Source of the DNA: CAZAQK01 sp964535825
Lineage (GTDB): Bacteria; Pseudomonadota; Alphaproteobacteria; Rickettsiales; SXRF01
Reading direction: 5' to 3'
Assembly (NCBI GenBank): GCA_964535825.1
Contig: CAZHUC010000010.1
Span: 1-54,059 of the forward strand
DNA: 54,059 nt
Position numbers and translations under genes: made by a program. This document shows positions 8,272 through 16,378 of the stretch, piece after piece. The notes beneath the pieces were generated by a model, which worked only from the letters and a program-made list of their open reading frames with translations, was not told the DNA's origin and searched no databases. Each line of letters begins with the position of its first letter. Positions within the stretch are counted from its first letter, which is position 1.

Positions 8272-8859
8272 ATGGCTCGTGAACAACGTAACGAAAATAA
8301 AAGCAGAGACCGCGAAGAAGGCTCGGAACTGATCGATAAACTGGTTTCGATCAACCGCGTTGCTAAAGTAGTAAAAGGTGGTCGTCGTTTCGGTTTTGCC
8401 GCACTGGTTGTGGTGGGCGATGGTAAAGGCCGCGTTGGTTACGGCGCTGGTAAAGCAAAGGAAGTTTCTGACGCTATGCGTAAAGCGACCGATGCTGCTA
8501 AAAAATCCATGATCCGCATCCCGCTGCGCGAAGGCCGCACGCTGCACCATGACCTGTATGGTCGTTTCGGTGCGGGTAAAGTGATCATCCGTTCTGCGCC
8601 TGTTGGTACGGGTGTGATCGCCGGTGGTCCAATGCGTGCTGTGTTCGAAGCGCTTGGCGTGCAGGACGTTGTAGCTAAATCTGTAGGTACATCGAACCCA
8701 CACAACATGCTTAAAGCAACCTTCGTTGCGCTGCAGGATATGAAGTCTCCTCGCGCGATCGCAGGAAAGCGCGGCAAAAAAGTGGGTGACATCGTTGAGC
8801 GTCGTGAAGGCAAAGCTGCTGACGTTGAATCACAGGATAAGAAATCAGCTAAGGAATAA
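8272..8859 (+). CDS. rpsE: 30S ribosomal protein S5
   Basis: From the ATG at 8272 the product has 195 residues. I chose this start because MAREQRN is the normal S5 beginning and AAGGA lies upstream; a TTG at 8260 would add four residues. S5 signatures are VVKGGRRFGFAALVVVGDG, VGYGAGKAKEV and APVGTGVIAGGPMRAVFEA. S5 helps form the mRNA entry tunnel and affects accuracy. A charged tail ends in KKSAKE. Confidence 0.97.
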   Translation: MAREQRNENKSRDREEGSELIDKLVSINRVAKVVKGGRRFGFAALVVVGDGKGRVGYGAGKAKEVSDAMRKATDAAKKSMIRIPLREGRTLHHDLYGRFGAGKVIIRSAPVGTGVIAGGPMRAVFEALGVQDVVAKSVGTSNPHNMLKATFVALQDMKSPRAIAGKRGKKVGDIVERREGKAADVESQDKKSAKE

Positions 8860-8864
8860 TGGTT

Positions 8865-9146
8865 ATGGCAACTGAAACCGCAAAAAAAACTGTAAAGCCT
8901 AAAGTGGGTGGCAAAGCTCCTGCAGCAAAGCCAGCAGCGGCAGCGCCTAAGAAATCTGCAGCTACCGGTCAGGTAAAAGTAACCCAGATCCAGGGCTGTA
9001 TCGCTCGCCGTTGGGATCAGGAAGCAACCCTTAAAGGTCTTGGCCTGAACAAGCGCCACCGTTCACGCGTGCTTGAAGATACGCCATGCGTGCGTGGTAT
9101 GATCTACAAGGTGCGCCATCTCGTAAAAGTAGAAAACGTAGGATAA
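8865..9146 (+). CDS. rpmD: 50S ribosomal protein L30 with long N-terminal extension
   Basis: The L30 fold covers roughly the last 60 residues (KVTQIQGCIARRWDQEATLK and GLNKRHRSRVLEDTPCVRGM). Before it comes an Ala/Lys/Pro-rich stretch of about 35 residues, so the product has 93 residues rather than about 60. I prefer the ATG at 8865, nine bases after AAGGA; an ATG at 8859 overlapping the rpsE stop would add two residues. Confidence 0.95.
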   Translation: MATETAKKTVKPKVGGKAPAAKPAAAAPKKSAATGQVKVTQIQGCIARRWDQEATLKGLGLNKRHRSRVLEDTPCVRGMIYKVRHLVKVENVG

Positions 9147-9150
9147 GACT

Positions 9151-9615
9151 ATGAAACTGAATGAACTTAAAGGTAAACCGGGCGCTCGCCACCGCAAGAT
9201 GCGTGTGGGTCGTGGTATCGGCTCTGGCAAAGGTAAAACAGCGGGTCGTGGCGGCAAAGGCCAGACCGCGCGTACCGGTGTGCGTATCAATGGCTTCGAA
9301 GGTGGTCAGACCCCGATCCATCGCCGCCTGCCTAAGCGCGGCTTCAACAACCACTCACGCGTTGTTATGGAAGTGATCAATCTTGGTGGCCTGCAGAAAG
9401 CCGTAGATGCTGGTACGCTGGATGCCAAGAAGAGCATTGATCTTGCAGTACTCAAAGAAGCCGGTCTTGTGCGCTCTGCGGGCAAAGCGGTGAAGCTGCT
9501 TGCTAAAGGTGAGATCAAAGTAAAACTCTCTCTTTCAGTAGATTCAGCTTCTGAAGCTGCAAAAGCAGCTATTGAAAAAGCTGGCGGCAAACTTACATTA
9601 CCTGCTGCTGCTTAA
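9151..9615 (+). CDS. rplO: 50S ribosomal protein L15
   Basis: This 154-residue protein begins MKLNELKGKPGARHRKMRVG and has GRGIGSGKGKTAGRGGKGQ and FEGGQTPIHRRLPKRGF, the Gly/Arg-rich L15 signatures. L15 is a late-assembling large-subunit protein. A hairpin that looks like a terminator lies directly after it, before secY. Confidence 0.98.
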   Translation: MKLNELKGKPGARHRKMRVGRGIGSGKGKTAGRGGKGQTARTGVRINGFEGGQTPIHRRLPKRGFNNHSRVVMEVINLGGLQKAVDAGTLDAKKSIDLAVLKEAGLVRSAGKAVKLLAKGEIKVKLSLSVDSASEAAKAAIEKAGGKLTLPAAA

Positions 9616-9621
9616 TGCAAC

Positions 9622-9644
9622 ATCCCGGCGCAAGCCGGGATTTT
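9622..9644 (+). terminator. Hairpin with short T-run between rplO and secY
   Basis: ATCCCGGC (9622-9629), loop gcaa, then GCCGGGAT (9634-9641) followed by TTT forms an 8-bp GC-rich stem with a T-run. It could give partial termination, so that secY and adk are made in lower amounts than ribosomal proteins. It could equally be a fragment of a dispersed intergenic repeat. Confidence 0.5.
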
Positions 9645-9659
9645 AGCTTCATCAACTAA

Positions 9660-9678
9660 ATTCCGGATTCTCCGGAAT
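9660..9678. repeat. Perfect 8-bp palindrome, possible dispersed-repeat fragment
   Basis: ATTCCGGA (9660-9667), spacer TTC, TCCGGAAT (9671-9678) is a perfect inverted repeat, followed by GACAGG. With the hairpin at 9622-9644 it resembles the small palindromic intergenic repeats (of the kind CCGG...CCGG-AATGACA) scattered through many alphaproteobacterial genomes. This is a resemblance from memory, not a search result. Confidence 0.4.
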
Positions 9679-9696
9679 GACAGGAAAAAAGAGACG

Positions 9697-11040
9697 ATGA
9701 CATCCGCCGCAGAAAGACTTGCCGCTAATATGAATTTTGGCGTTCTGGCACGCGCTACCGAACTTAAAAAACGTCTGTGGTTTGTATTAGGTGCGCTGAT
9801 CGTCTGCCGTATCGGTTCATTCATTCCTGTTCCGGGTATCGACCCCCATATCCTCGCTGAGATCTATGCCAAGCATCAGGGCGGTGTTCTGGGCGTGTTC
9901 AATATGTTCACCGGCGGTGCGCTGGAACGTATGACGATCTTTGCTCTTGCTGTGATGCCATACATCTCGGCCTCCATTATCATCCAGATCCTGACTGTTG
10001 CTGTGCCGTCGCTTGCGGCACTGAAGAAAGACGGTGAGGCGGGTCGTCGTAAGATCAACCAGTATACACGTTATGGAACAGTATTCCTGGCAGCCTTCCA
10101 GGGATATGGTATTGCCGTGGGGCTTGAGGGTATGACAGGAGCACGCGGGTCTGCCGTGATCGATCCGGGATTGTTCTTCCGCTTTACCACCACCGTTACC
10201 TTAACGGGTGGCACGATGTTCCTGATGTGGCTCGGTGAACAGATCACGGCCCGCGGTATCGGCAATGGTATATCGCTTATCATCTTCACCGGTATCGTAG
10301 CAGGGCTTCCGGCAGCCATTGGCCAGACATTTGAACTTGGCCGAACCGGTGTTATGAGTACACCGTTCATCTTCATCATCATTCTTACCGTGCTGGCCCT
10401 CATTGCACTCATCGTATTTGTTGAGCGTGCGCAGCGCCGTATCATCATCCAATATCCAAAGCGTCAGGTGGGTAATAAAATGTTCGGTGGCGAGAACACC
10501 CATATGCCGCTGAAGCTCAATACTTCTGGTGTTATTCCGCCGATCTTTGCGAGCTCGTTGCTTTTGTTCCCACTTACGATCGCCAGCTTCAATGCGGGCG
10601 GTGAGGCAGGGATACTCCAGACCATCAGCACCTATCTTGGCCATGGCCAGCCGCTGTACATCGCCTTGTATGTTGGCTTGATCATTTTCTTCTGTTTCTT
10701 CTACACATCCGTGGTATTCAACCCGGCAGAAACAGCGGATAATCTCAAGAAAAATGGTGGTTTTATCGCCGGTATCCGCCCGGGTCAGCAAACCGCAGAA
10801 TACCTTGATTTCGTACTGACACGCCTGACGGCTGTGGGTGCGCTCTATCTTTCACTGGTATGTGTGATGCCGGAAATTTTCGTGGCGAAATATGCTGTGC
10901 CATTCCAGCTCGGCGGTACGGGACTGCTCATCGTGGTGAATGTTACGATCGATTTCGTAACACAGGTGCAGTCGCATCTCTTCGCTCACCAGTATGAAGG
11001 CCTCATCAAAAAAGCCCGCCTTAAAGGCAAAATGAAATGA
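9697..11040 (+). CDS. secY: Protein translocase subunit SecY
   Basis: The 447-residue protein has the ten hydrophobic segments of SecY and its hallmark motifs: RIGSFIPVPGIDP near the N-terminus, FNMFTGGALERMTIFALAVM (plug region and TM2), and QRRIIIQYPKRQVG with HMPLKLNTSGVIPPIFA in the cytosolic loops. SecY forms the inner-membrane channel of the Sec system. The TGA overlaps the adk ATG by four bases. Confidence 0.98.
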   Translation: MTSAAERLAANMNFGVLARATELKKRLWFVLGALIVCRIGSFIPVPGIDPHILAEIYAKHQGGVLGVFNMFTGGALERMTIFALAVMPYISASIIIQILTVAVPSLAALKKDGEAGRRKINQYTRYGTVFLAAFQGYGIAVGLEGMTGARGSAVIDPGLFFRFTTTVTLTGGTMFLMWLGEQITARGIGNGISLIIFTGIVAGLPAAIGQTFELGRTGVMSTPFIFIIILTVLALIALIVFVERAQRRIIIQYPKRQVGNKMFGGENTHMPLKLNTSGVIPPIFASSLLLFPLTIASFNAGGEAGILQTISTYLGHGQPLYIALYVGLIIFFCFFYTSVVFNPAETADNLKKNGGFIAGIRPGQQTAEYLDFVLTRLTAVGALYLSLVCVMPEIFVAKYAVPFQLGGTGLLIVVNVTIDFVTQVQSHLFAHQYEGLIKKARLKGKMK

Positions 11041-11708
11041 ACCTGATTCTTTTAGGACCTCCTGGAGCGGGAAAAGGTACGCAGGCACAGTATCTGCACA
11101 GCAAACTTGGTGCGTGCAAACTGTCTACAGGCGATATGCTGCGTGCAGCGGTTGCTGCCGGCACGCCGGTCGGCCTTCAGGCAAAAGAAGTGATGGCCAA
11201 AGGCCAGCTGGTTTCTGATGATATTATGATCGCCCTGATTCGTGACCGTATTCGCCAGCCCGATTGTGCCAAAGGCTTTATTCTGGATGGCTTCCCGCGT
11301 ACGACCGCACAGGCGGCAGCGCTGGATGTAATGCTGAAAGAAGAGGGGCGTGCGCTGGATTTTGTGATCGAACTCAAGGTAGATGATGAAAAGCTGGTAG
11401 ACCGTATCGCCGGCCGTTTTTCTTGTGCCAAATGTGGTGCTGGCTACCATGATACCTTTAAAAAGCCACGCAAAGATAGCGTATGTGATGAGTGCGGGGC
11501 GACAGAGTTCTCCCGCCGCGAGGATGATAAGGCGGAGACCGTATCCAAGCGCCTGATGGCCTATCACCAGCAGACCGCTCCTATTATCCCGTATTATGCC
11601 GAAAAGGGCCTGCTTTCCTCAGTGGACGGCATGGCAGATATCGACGAGGTGACCCGCCAGATCGATAAAGTTTTAGAAAAGGGTAAAAAACTAGTGAAAA
11701 GTGGTTGA
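11037..11708 (+). CDS. adk: Adenylate kinase with zinc-type LID
   Basis: This 223-residue kinase interconverts ATP+AMP and 2 ADP. The P-loop is GPPGAGKGTQAQ near residue 8 and the LID domain follows FILDGFPRT. The LID contains CAKCG and CDECG, four cysteines placed as in zinc-binding adenylate kinases. It is translationally coupled to secY, as in many bacteria. Confidence 0.98.
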   Translation: MNLILLGPPGAGKGTQAQYLHSKLGACKLSTGDMLRAAVAAGTPVGLQAKEVMAKGQLVSDDIMIALIRDRIRQPDCAKGFILDGFPRTTAQAAALDVMLKEEGRALDFVIELKVDDEKLVDRIAGRFSCAKCGAGYHDTFKKPRKDSVCDECGATEFSRREDDKAETVSKRLMAYHQQTAPIIPYYAEKGLLSSVDGMADIDEVTRQIDKVLEKGKKLVKSG

Positions 11709-11732
11709 CGTAGGTGAAATTATCATTAAAAT
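11705..11732 (+). promoter_or_regulatory. Sigma-70-like promoter before rpsM
   Basis: TTGACG (11705-11710), a 16-base spacer and TAAAAT (11727-11732) match the -35 and -10 consensus at five of six positions each. It would start transcription near 11739, about 45 bases before the rpsM GTG, giving the alpha cluster its own promoter. Other alignments in this gap are weaker. Confidence 0.5.
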
Positions 11733-11785
11733 TCCTGCTCCTTGTGAACCAATTTGTTGTAAACTATTGAAATTTTGAGGTTTTT

Positions 11786-12163
11786 GTGGCTCGTATCGCT
11801 GGTGTAAACATTCCGTCGCAGAAAAGACTGGATATTGCCCTTACCTATATCCACGGCATTGGCCGTGTGAAATCAACGCAGATCTGTGAAAAAGCAGGTT
11901 TGCCGCCTGAAAAGCGCGTGCATCAGATGTCTGAGTCAGAGATCATCCGCGTGCGCGAGATCATTGACCGTGACTACATGGTGGAAGGTGACCTTCGCCG
12001 TGAAGTGGCGATGAACATCAAGCGTCTGGTTGACCTTGGCTGTTATCGTGGTCTGCGTCACCGCAAGAAATTGCCGGTGCGTGGCCAGCGTACCCACACA
12101 AATGCTCGTACCCGCAAAGGCAAAGCTAAGCCAATCGCTGGTAAGAAGCTCGTTACAAAATAA
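11786..12163 (+). CDS. rpsM: 30S ribosomal protein S13
   Basis: Translation most likely starts at GTG 11786, giving MARIAGVNIPSQKRLDIAL, preceded by GAGG at five bases. The 125-residue product has GIGRVKSTQICEKAGL and RGLRHRKKLPVRGQRTHTNA, typical of S13, a head protein contacting the P-site tRNA and bridging to L5. It opens the alpha cluster. rpmJ is not present beside it. Confidence 0.97.
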   Translation: MARIAGVNIPSQKRLDIALTYIHGIGRVKSTQICEKAGLPPEKRVHQMSESEIIRVREIIDRDYMVEGDLRREVAMNIKRLVDLGCYRGLRHRKKLPVRGQRTHTNARTRKGKAKPIAGKKLVTK

Positions 12164-12181
12164 TCGAACTGGACAGGATTT

Positions 12182-12577
12182 ATGGCTACTAAAGACGCAA
12201 ATGCAAGAGTGAAGAAACGTGAACGCAAGAACATCACCACCGGTGTTGCTCATGTGAACTCTTCGTTCAACAACACGATCATCACCATCACCGATACACA
12301 GGGTAACACGGTTTCCTGGTCATCTGCTGGTGCGCATGGTTTCAAAGGCTCTCGCAAAGCGACTCCTTATGCTGCGCAGGTCACTGCTGAAGATGCAGGC
12401 CGCAAAGCACAGGAACATGGCATGAAAACACTGGCCGTTGAAGTAAAGGGCCCGGGTTCAGGACGTGAATCTGCACTTCGTGCATTGCAGTCCGTTGGCT
12501 TCATGATCACATCGATCAAAGATGTGACCCCAGTGCCACACAATGGCTGCCGTCCACCAAAGCGTCGCAGGGTATAA
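12182..12577 (+). CDS. rpsK: 30S ribosomal protein S11
   Basis: The 131-residue product contains AHVNSSFNNTIITITDTQGN, GFKGSRKATPYAAQ and a C-terminal TPVPHNGCRPPKRRRV, all diagnostic of S11 in the platform near the Shine-Dalgarno duplex. It lies 18 bases after rpsM. A 92-base gap with repeated CATTGGCCG follows before rpoA. Confidence 0.98.
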   Translation: MATKDANARVKKRERKNITTGVAHVNSSFNNTIITITDTQGNTVSWSSAGAHGFKGSRKATPYAAQVTAEDAGRKAQEHGMKTLAVEVKGPGSGRESALRALQSVGFMITSIKDVTPVPHNGCRPPKRRRV

Positions 12578-12669
12578 TATATACATTGGCCGGCGGTCTG
12601 TGACCAAAGGCTGGAATAAAGAGAAATACGGAACAAAGGCCATTGGCCGCTGATTATTAGGAGAAAGCA

Positions 12670-13683
12670 ATGCTCGCAAAGAACTGGCAAGATCTGATCA
12701 AACCAACCAAACTGGATATCGCAGTCTCTAAAAGCAATCCAAATCAGGCAACAGTTGTAGCAGAACCACTGGAACGTGGTTTCGGTCATACGCTGGGTGT
12801 TGCCCTGCGTCGCGTGCTGCTTTCAAGCCTGCAAGGTGCGGCTGTTACGTCAGTAAAGATCGAAGGCGTTCTCCATGAGTTCTCTTCTATTCCCGGCGTG
12901 CGTGAGGACGTAACCGATATCATCCTCAACATCAAAGAACTCCGTATGAAAACCGGTTCTGCTGAAAAGAAGCGCCTGACGCTTTCTGCGACCGGCCCTG
13001 GTGAGATCAAAGCCAGCATGATCGAAATATCTGGTGATCTTGAGATCATCAATAAAGACCACATCATCTGCACACTGGATAAAGGTGCAAAACTCCACAT
13101 GGAAATGACCGTGGAAGTGGGTAAAGGTTATGTACGCGGCCAGAAGGCTTCTGATGCTGCGATCGGTCTCATCCCGGTTGATGCGCTGTTCTCTCCGGTG
13201 GTGAAAGTGTCTTACAAGGTAGATCATGCCCGCGTTGGCCAGATCACCGACTATGATAAACTCGCTATGAGCATCGAAACCGATGGTTCAGTAAGCGCAG
13301 AAGATGCAGTAGCTCTGGCTGCTCGCATTCTGCAGGATCAGCTCCAGCTCTTCATCAACTTCGAGGAATCCAAGATCGAGACCAAGAAAGAAGACAAGCC
13401 TGATCTGCCATTCTCTCCATACCTCCTCAAGAAGGTATATGATCTCGATGAACTTTCAGTGCGTGCAACGAACTGCCTGAAGAACGATAACATCGTGTAT
13501 GTAGGTGATCTCGTACAGAAGACCGAAGCAGAAATGCTCAAAACACCAAACTTTGGTCGTAAATCGCTCAACGAAATTAAAGAAAAACTGGCAAAGATCG
13601 GCCTGCGCTTCGGTATGGAAGTGCCAGGTTGGCCACCAGAAAATATTGAAGAACTCGCTCGCAAGTACGAAGATCCGTACTAA
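12670..13683 (+). CDS. rpoA: RNA polymerase subunit alpha
   Basis: At 337 residues this is a full-length alpha subunit. The N-terminal dimerisation domain has EPLERGFGHTLGVALRRVLL, and the C-terminal domain (about residue 255 on) has LDELSVRATNCLKNDNI and KTPNFGRKSLNEIKEKL, used for contacts with UP elements and activators. AGGAGAAAG lies just before the ATG. The gene sits between rpsK and rplQ, the standard order. Confidence 0.98.
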   Translation: MLAKNWQDLIKPTKLDIAVSKSNPNQATVVAEPLERGFGHTLGVALRRVLLSSLQGAAVTSVKIEGVLHEFSSIPGVREDVTDIILNIKELRMKTGSAEKKRLTLSATGPGEIKASMIEISGDLEIINKDHIICTLDKGAKLHMEMTVEVGKGYVRGQKASDAAIGLIPVDALFSPVVKVSYKVDHARVGQITDYDKLAMSIETDGSVSAEDAVALAARILQDQLQLFINFEESKIETKKEDKPDLPFSPYLLKKVYDLDELSVRATNCLKNDNIVYVGDLVQKTEAEMLKTPNFGRKSLNEIKEKLAKIGLRFGMEVPGWPPENIEELARKYEDPY

Positions 13684-13714
13684 GCGCGCGGCATAGAAAA
13701 AAAGGAAGTACGTT

Positions 13715-14143
13715 ATGCGTCACGCAATGAAAGGCCGTAAACTGAGCCGTAAATCAGGTCACCGCAAGTCCATGTTCATCAACCTGGCAGCGGCACTGGT
13801 AAAGCACGAGCAGATATCGACCACTCTGCCAAAAGCGAAGGACCTGCGTCCTATCGTTGAAAAGCTGGTAACGCTCGGCAAGCGTGGCGATCTGCATGCG
13901 CGCCGTCAGCTGCTTTCTGTATTGAAAGATGCCAAGCTGGTAGACAAGATGATTACCACACTCGGTGAACGTTATAAGAGCCGCAACGGTGGTTACACCC
14001 GTGTGCTCAAAGCTGGTTTCCGTTATGGTGATATGGCGCCTATGGCCATCATCGAGTTCGTGGACCGCGATGAATCAGCCAAAGGTCAGGATTCTGGCCC
14101 GGTACTTACCGACGATATGGCTGAGCAGCCTGCTGCTGCATAA
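13715..14143 (+). CDS. rplQ: 50S ribosomal protein L17
   Basis: The 142-residue protein begins MRHAMKGRKLSRKSGHRKSM and has TTLPKAKDLRPIVEKLVTL, classic L17. The conserved part ends around residue 125 and a short Ala-rich tail follows. It closes the ribosomal-protein block. No clear terminator is visible before the next small gene. Confidence 0.98.
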   Translation: MRHAMKGRKLSRKSGHRKSMFINLAAALVKHEQISTTLPKAKDLRPIVEKLVTLGKRGDLHARRQLLSVLKDAKLVDKMITTLGERYKSRNGGYTRVLKAGFRYGDMAPMAIIEFVDRDESAKGQDSGPVLTDDMAEQPAAA

Positions 14144-14148
14144 GTTTT

Positions 14149-14367
14149 ATGAAAATCCCTGCCATTGTACCTGCTGTTTGCTGTGTTGTGGCGGGGATTT
14201 TATTATCCGGTGATGCAGTGATCGGATATGTTTCGCAAAATGGCTCGTCGTTTGGCTCTTCCGAGAAGTTTGATATTTTTTCATTCGCCGTTGGTTTGTA
14301 CTTCATCGGAAAAGGATTGTTTATCAACACCATTTTGAATATGCTCAGCGAGTTCAAAAACCGCTAA
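14149..14367 (+). CDS. Small hypothetical membrane protein
   Basis: This 72-residue product has two hydrophobic segments, at about residues 5-25 (PAVCCVVAGILLSG) and 43-65 (IFSFAVGLYFIGKGLF). I do not recognise the family. It fits exactly between rplQ and crcB (five bases after one, ten before the other), which supports a real gene despite no obvious ribosome binding site. No function is inferred. Confidence 0.6.
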   Translation: MKIPAIVPAVCCVVAGILLSGDAVIGYVSQNGSSFGSSEKFDIFSFAVGLYFIGKGLFINTILNMLSEFKNR

Positions 14368-14377
14368 GGTGTTTTTC

Positions 14378-14767
14378 ATGAATATGTTGGCATTGGCCTA
14401 TGTGGCGTTCGGTGGGGCAGTTGGCTCTATGGCGCGTTTCCTGATGGTGAATTTTGTTAGCAAGTATACGTCTCCCGACTTTCCGTATGGTACGTTGACA
14501 GTCAATATCCTGGGGGGATTGCTGCTTGGCCTGTGGGTGGGCTCTATGGCGTATATGTCGCCTTCTAAGGCCAAGGATCTGCATCTTCTGTTCGCGGTAG
14601 GCGCACTGGGTGGGTTTACCACATTCTCTGCCTTTTCGCTGGACGTTATCCTGCTGATTGAGCGTGGTGGCCTGATTCAGGCGGTATTTTATGCGCTAAG
14701 CTCGGTACTGCTTTCCGTGGTGGCGCTGTTTGCAGGGATGCTTGCAATTAAACTGGCAGCTGGATGA
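14378..14767 (+). CDS. crcB: Fluoride ion channel CrcB/Fluc
   Basis: The product has 129 residues and four hydrophobic segments. Fluc signatures are visible: FGGAVGSMARF at the start, GTLTVNILGGLLLG in TM2, and GALGGFTTFSAFSLD in TM3 containing the phenylalanines that line the pore. The dual-topology channel exports fluoride. I chose ATG 14378, eight bases after AAGG, over GTG 14369. The TGA overlaps the next ATG. Confidence 0.92.
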   Translation: MNMLALAYVAFGGAVGSMARFLMVNFVSKYTSPDFPYGTLTVNILGGLLLGLWVGSMAYMSPSKAKDLHLLFAVGALGGFTTFSAFSLDVILLIERGGLIQAVFYALSSVLLSVVALFAGMLAIKLAAG

Positions 14768-15714
14768 AAAAAGAACACACTGTTATTGAGGCCGATGATG
14801 GCATCCGGCTTGACCGCTGGTTTAAGCGTCATTTTGCCGGATTTCCCCATTCCATGCTGGAGCGTCAGCTCAGGAAGGGCGACATACGTCTGGATGGCAA
14901 GAAAGCCAAATCCTCAGACCGGCTGATGGCTGGCCAGGTACTGCTTGTGCCCGAGATCAATCTTACCGCGGCACAAAAGGCAAAAGCCCCTAAACGGCTC
15001 TTAAGTCGTGAGGAACAGGCAGATGTGCAGAAATGGGTAATCTATAAGGATGCGAATATCATCGTTATCAACAAGCCGTTCGGCCTGCCGGTACAGGGTG
15101 GTACGAAGGTAACAAAAAGTGTTGATGACCTGCTGGATGCGCTGAAATTTGATGGCGATCGCCCTAAGCTGACACACAGGCTGGACCGTGATACCAGCGG
15201 TGTTCTGGTGCTGGCGCGCACTGCGCGTATGGCGACCGTGCTTACCAAAGGATTTGCCGAGAAAACCATACAAAAGACCTATCTGGCTCTCGTGAATGGT
15301 TGCCCTATGGAATCAAGGGGCACGATAGATTTCAAGCTCATTAAAGCCATGGCCGCTGAGGCCTCATTCGAGCGTGTGGCGGTAGATGACGAAGATGGCA
15401 AATATGCCAAAACAGAATATCGTGTTGTTGAATCGCTGGCTCGCCGCTTTGCATTGATGGAGCTCAAGCCTCTCACCGGCCGCACACACCAGCTGCGTGT
15501 GCATATGCAGGCCATAGGATGTCCGATCGTGGGCGATCACAAATACGGTGGTAGCACCAGCGATGCCAAGGAACTTGGTGTAGAGAATGTACTGCATCTG
15601 CATGCATGGAAGATCGAGATACCGGTAAGCGGTAAGATCATCAAAGTCAGTGCTCCGTTACCGAAGCACATGAAGAACAGTTTTAAATCACTCGGGATCG
15701 ACGTTCCAAAATGA
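14764..15714 (+). CDS. rluC: 23S rRNA pseudouridine synthase, RluC type
   Basis: This 316-residue enzyme has an N-terminal S4-like RNA-binding domain (roughly 15-70) and an RluA-family catalytic domain. The motif HRLDRDTSGVLVLART carries the catalytic aspartate, and GRTHQLRVHMQAIGCPIVGD is also present. It isomerises uridines in 23S rRNA. Overlap with crcB and with the following ATP12 gene (four bases each) suggests one operon. RluD or another RluA-type enzyme is less likely. Confidence 0.85.
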   Translation: MKKEHTVIEADDGIRLDRWFKRHFAGFPHSMLERQLRKGDIRLDGKKAKSSDRLMAGQVLLVPEINLTAAQKAKAPKRLLSREEQADVQKWVIYKDANIIVINKPFGLPVQGGTKVTKSVDDLLDALKFDGDRPKLTHRLDRDTSGVLVLARTARMATVLTKGFAEKTIQKTYLALVNGCPMESRGTIDFKLIKAMAAEASFERVAVDDEDGKYAKTEYRVVESLARRFALMELKPLTGRTHQLRVHMQAIGCPIVGDHKYGGSTSDAKELGVENVLHLHAWKIEIPVSGKIIKVSAPLPKHMKNSFKSLGIDVPK

Positions 15715-16334
15715 TACCTAATCAGACACCTGCAAAAAAGCCATTTGTGCTGCCCACTCAGGCATTGAAAGATGCCATTGAAAAAGAATGGGCGAGTGGC
15801 AAGAAATTCTCACCCACTGCCATGCCGCTTACCGCATTGGCCTATACTGCTATCGATCAGCTGGATGAAAAAGAGAACATTGTTGAAGTGCTCCTTGCCT
15901 ATGTTGATACGGATACGCTCTCTTACCGTTCATCGAACCAGAAATTGCTGGAGCGCCAGAAGAAGGAATGGGATCCGGTGCTGGCATGGGCGGGAAGTAC
16001 CTTCAATGCACTTTGGCAGACCACCACCGGTGTGATGCCACTTGAGCAACCAGAAGCTCTGCATGCGGCCATCAGGAAATACTTGCTCACACTGGATACT
16101 ATGCGCCTTGCTGCCTGCTGCACGCTGGCCAGTGGTTATTCCTCACTGGTGCTTGCTATTGCGGTGCTTCAAAAACAGCTTCCTGCGGCTCGTGCATACG
16201 AGCTTTCCCGCCTTGAAGAAGAGGCACAGGCCGAGCAATGGGGAAGGGACGCGGAAGCAGACGAAAGATCACGTCGAATGCAAGCGGAAATTGTTGAAAC
16301 AGGGCAGTTTTTACGCTTGCTAGAGGCGGTGTAA
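15711..16334 (+). CDS. ATP12-family ATP synthase assembly chaperone
   Basis: The 207-residue protein matches the ATP12 family, conserved in mitochondria and Alphaproteobacteria: a Pro-rich N-terminus, YVDTDTLSYRSSNQ, KEWDPVLAWAG, and a C-terminal YELSRLEEEAQAEQWGRDAE. In mitochondria ATP12 holds the F1 alpha subunit during assembly; the same role in bacteria is inferred. The gene is coupled to rluC by a four-base overlap. Confidence 0.88.
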   Translation: MIPNQTPAKKPFVLPTQALKDAIEKEWASGKKFSPTAMPLTALAYTAIDQLDEKENIVEVLLAYVDTDTLSYRSSNQKLLERQKKEWDPVLAWAGSTFNALWQTTTGVMPLEQPEALHAAIRKYLLTLDTMRLAACCTLASGYSSLVLAIAVLQKQLPAARAYELSRLEEEAQAEQWGRDAEADERSRRMQAEIVETGQFLRLLEAV

Positions 16335-16378
16335 ATTGCTTAATTTAACGGCTAAAATTAACGATTAAATGACAGGTT

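Noticed and set aside
11037..11785. rpmJ (L36) between adk and rpsM
   Set aside because: I looked in the 77-base gap and saw no 37-codon cysteine-containing ORF.
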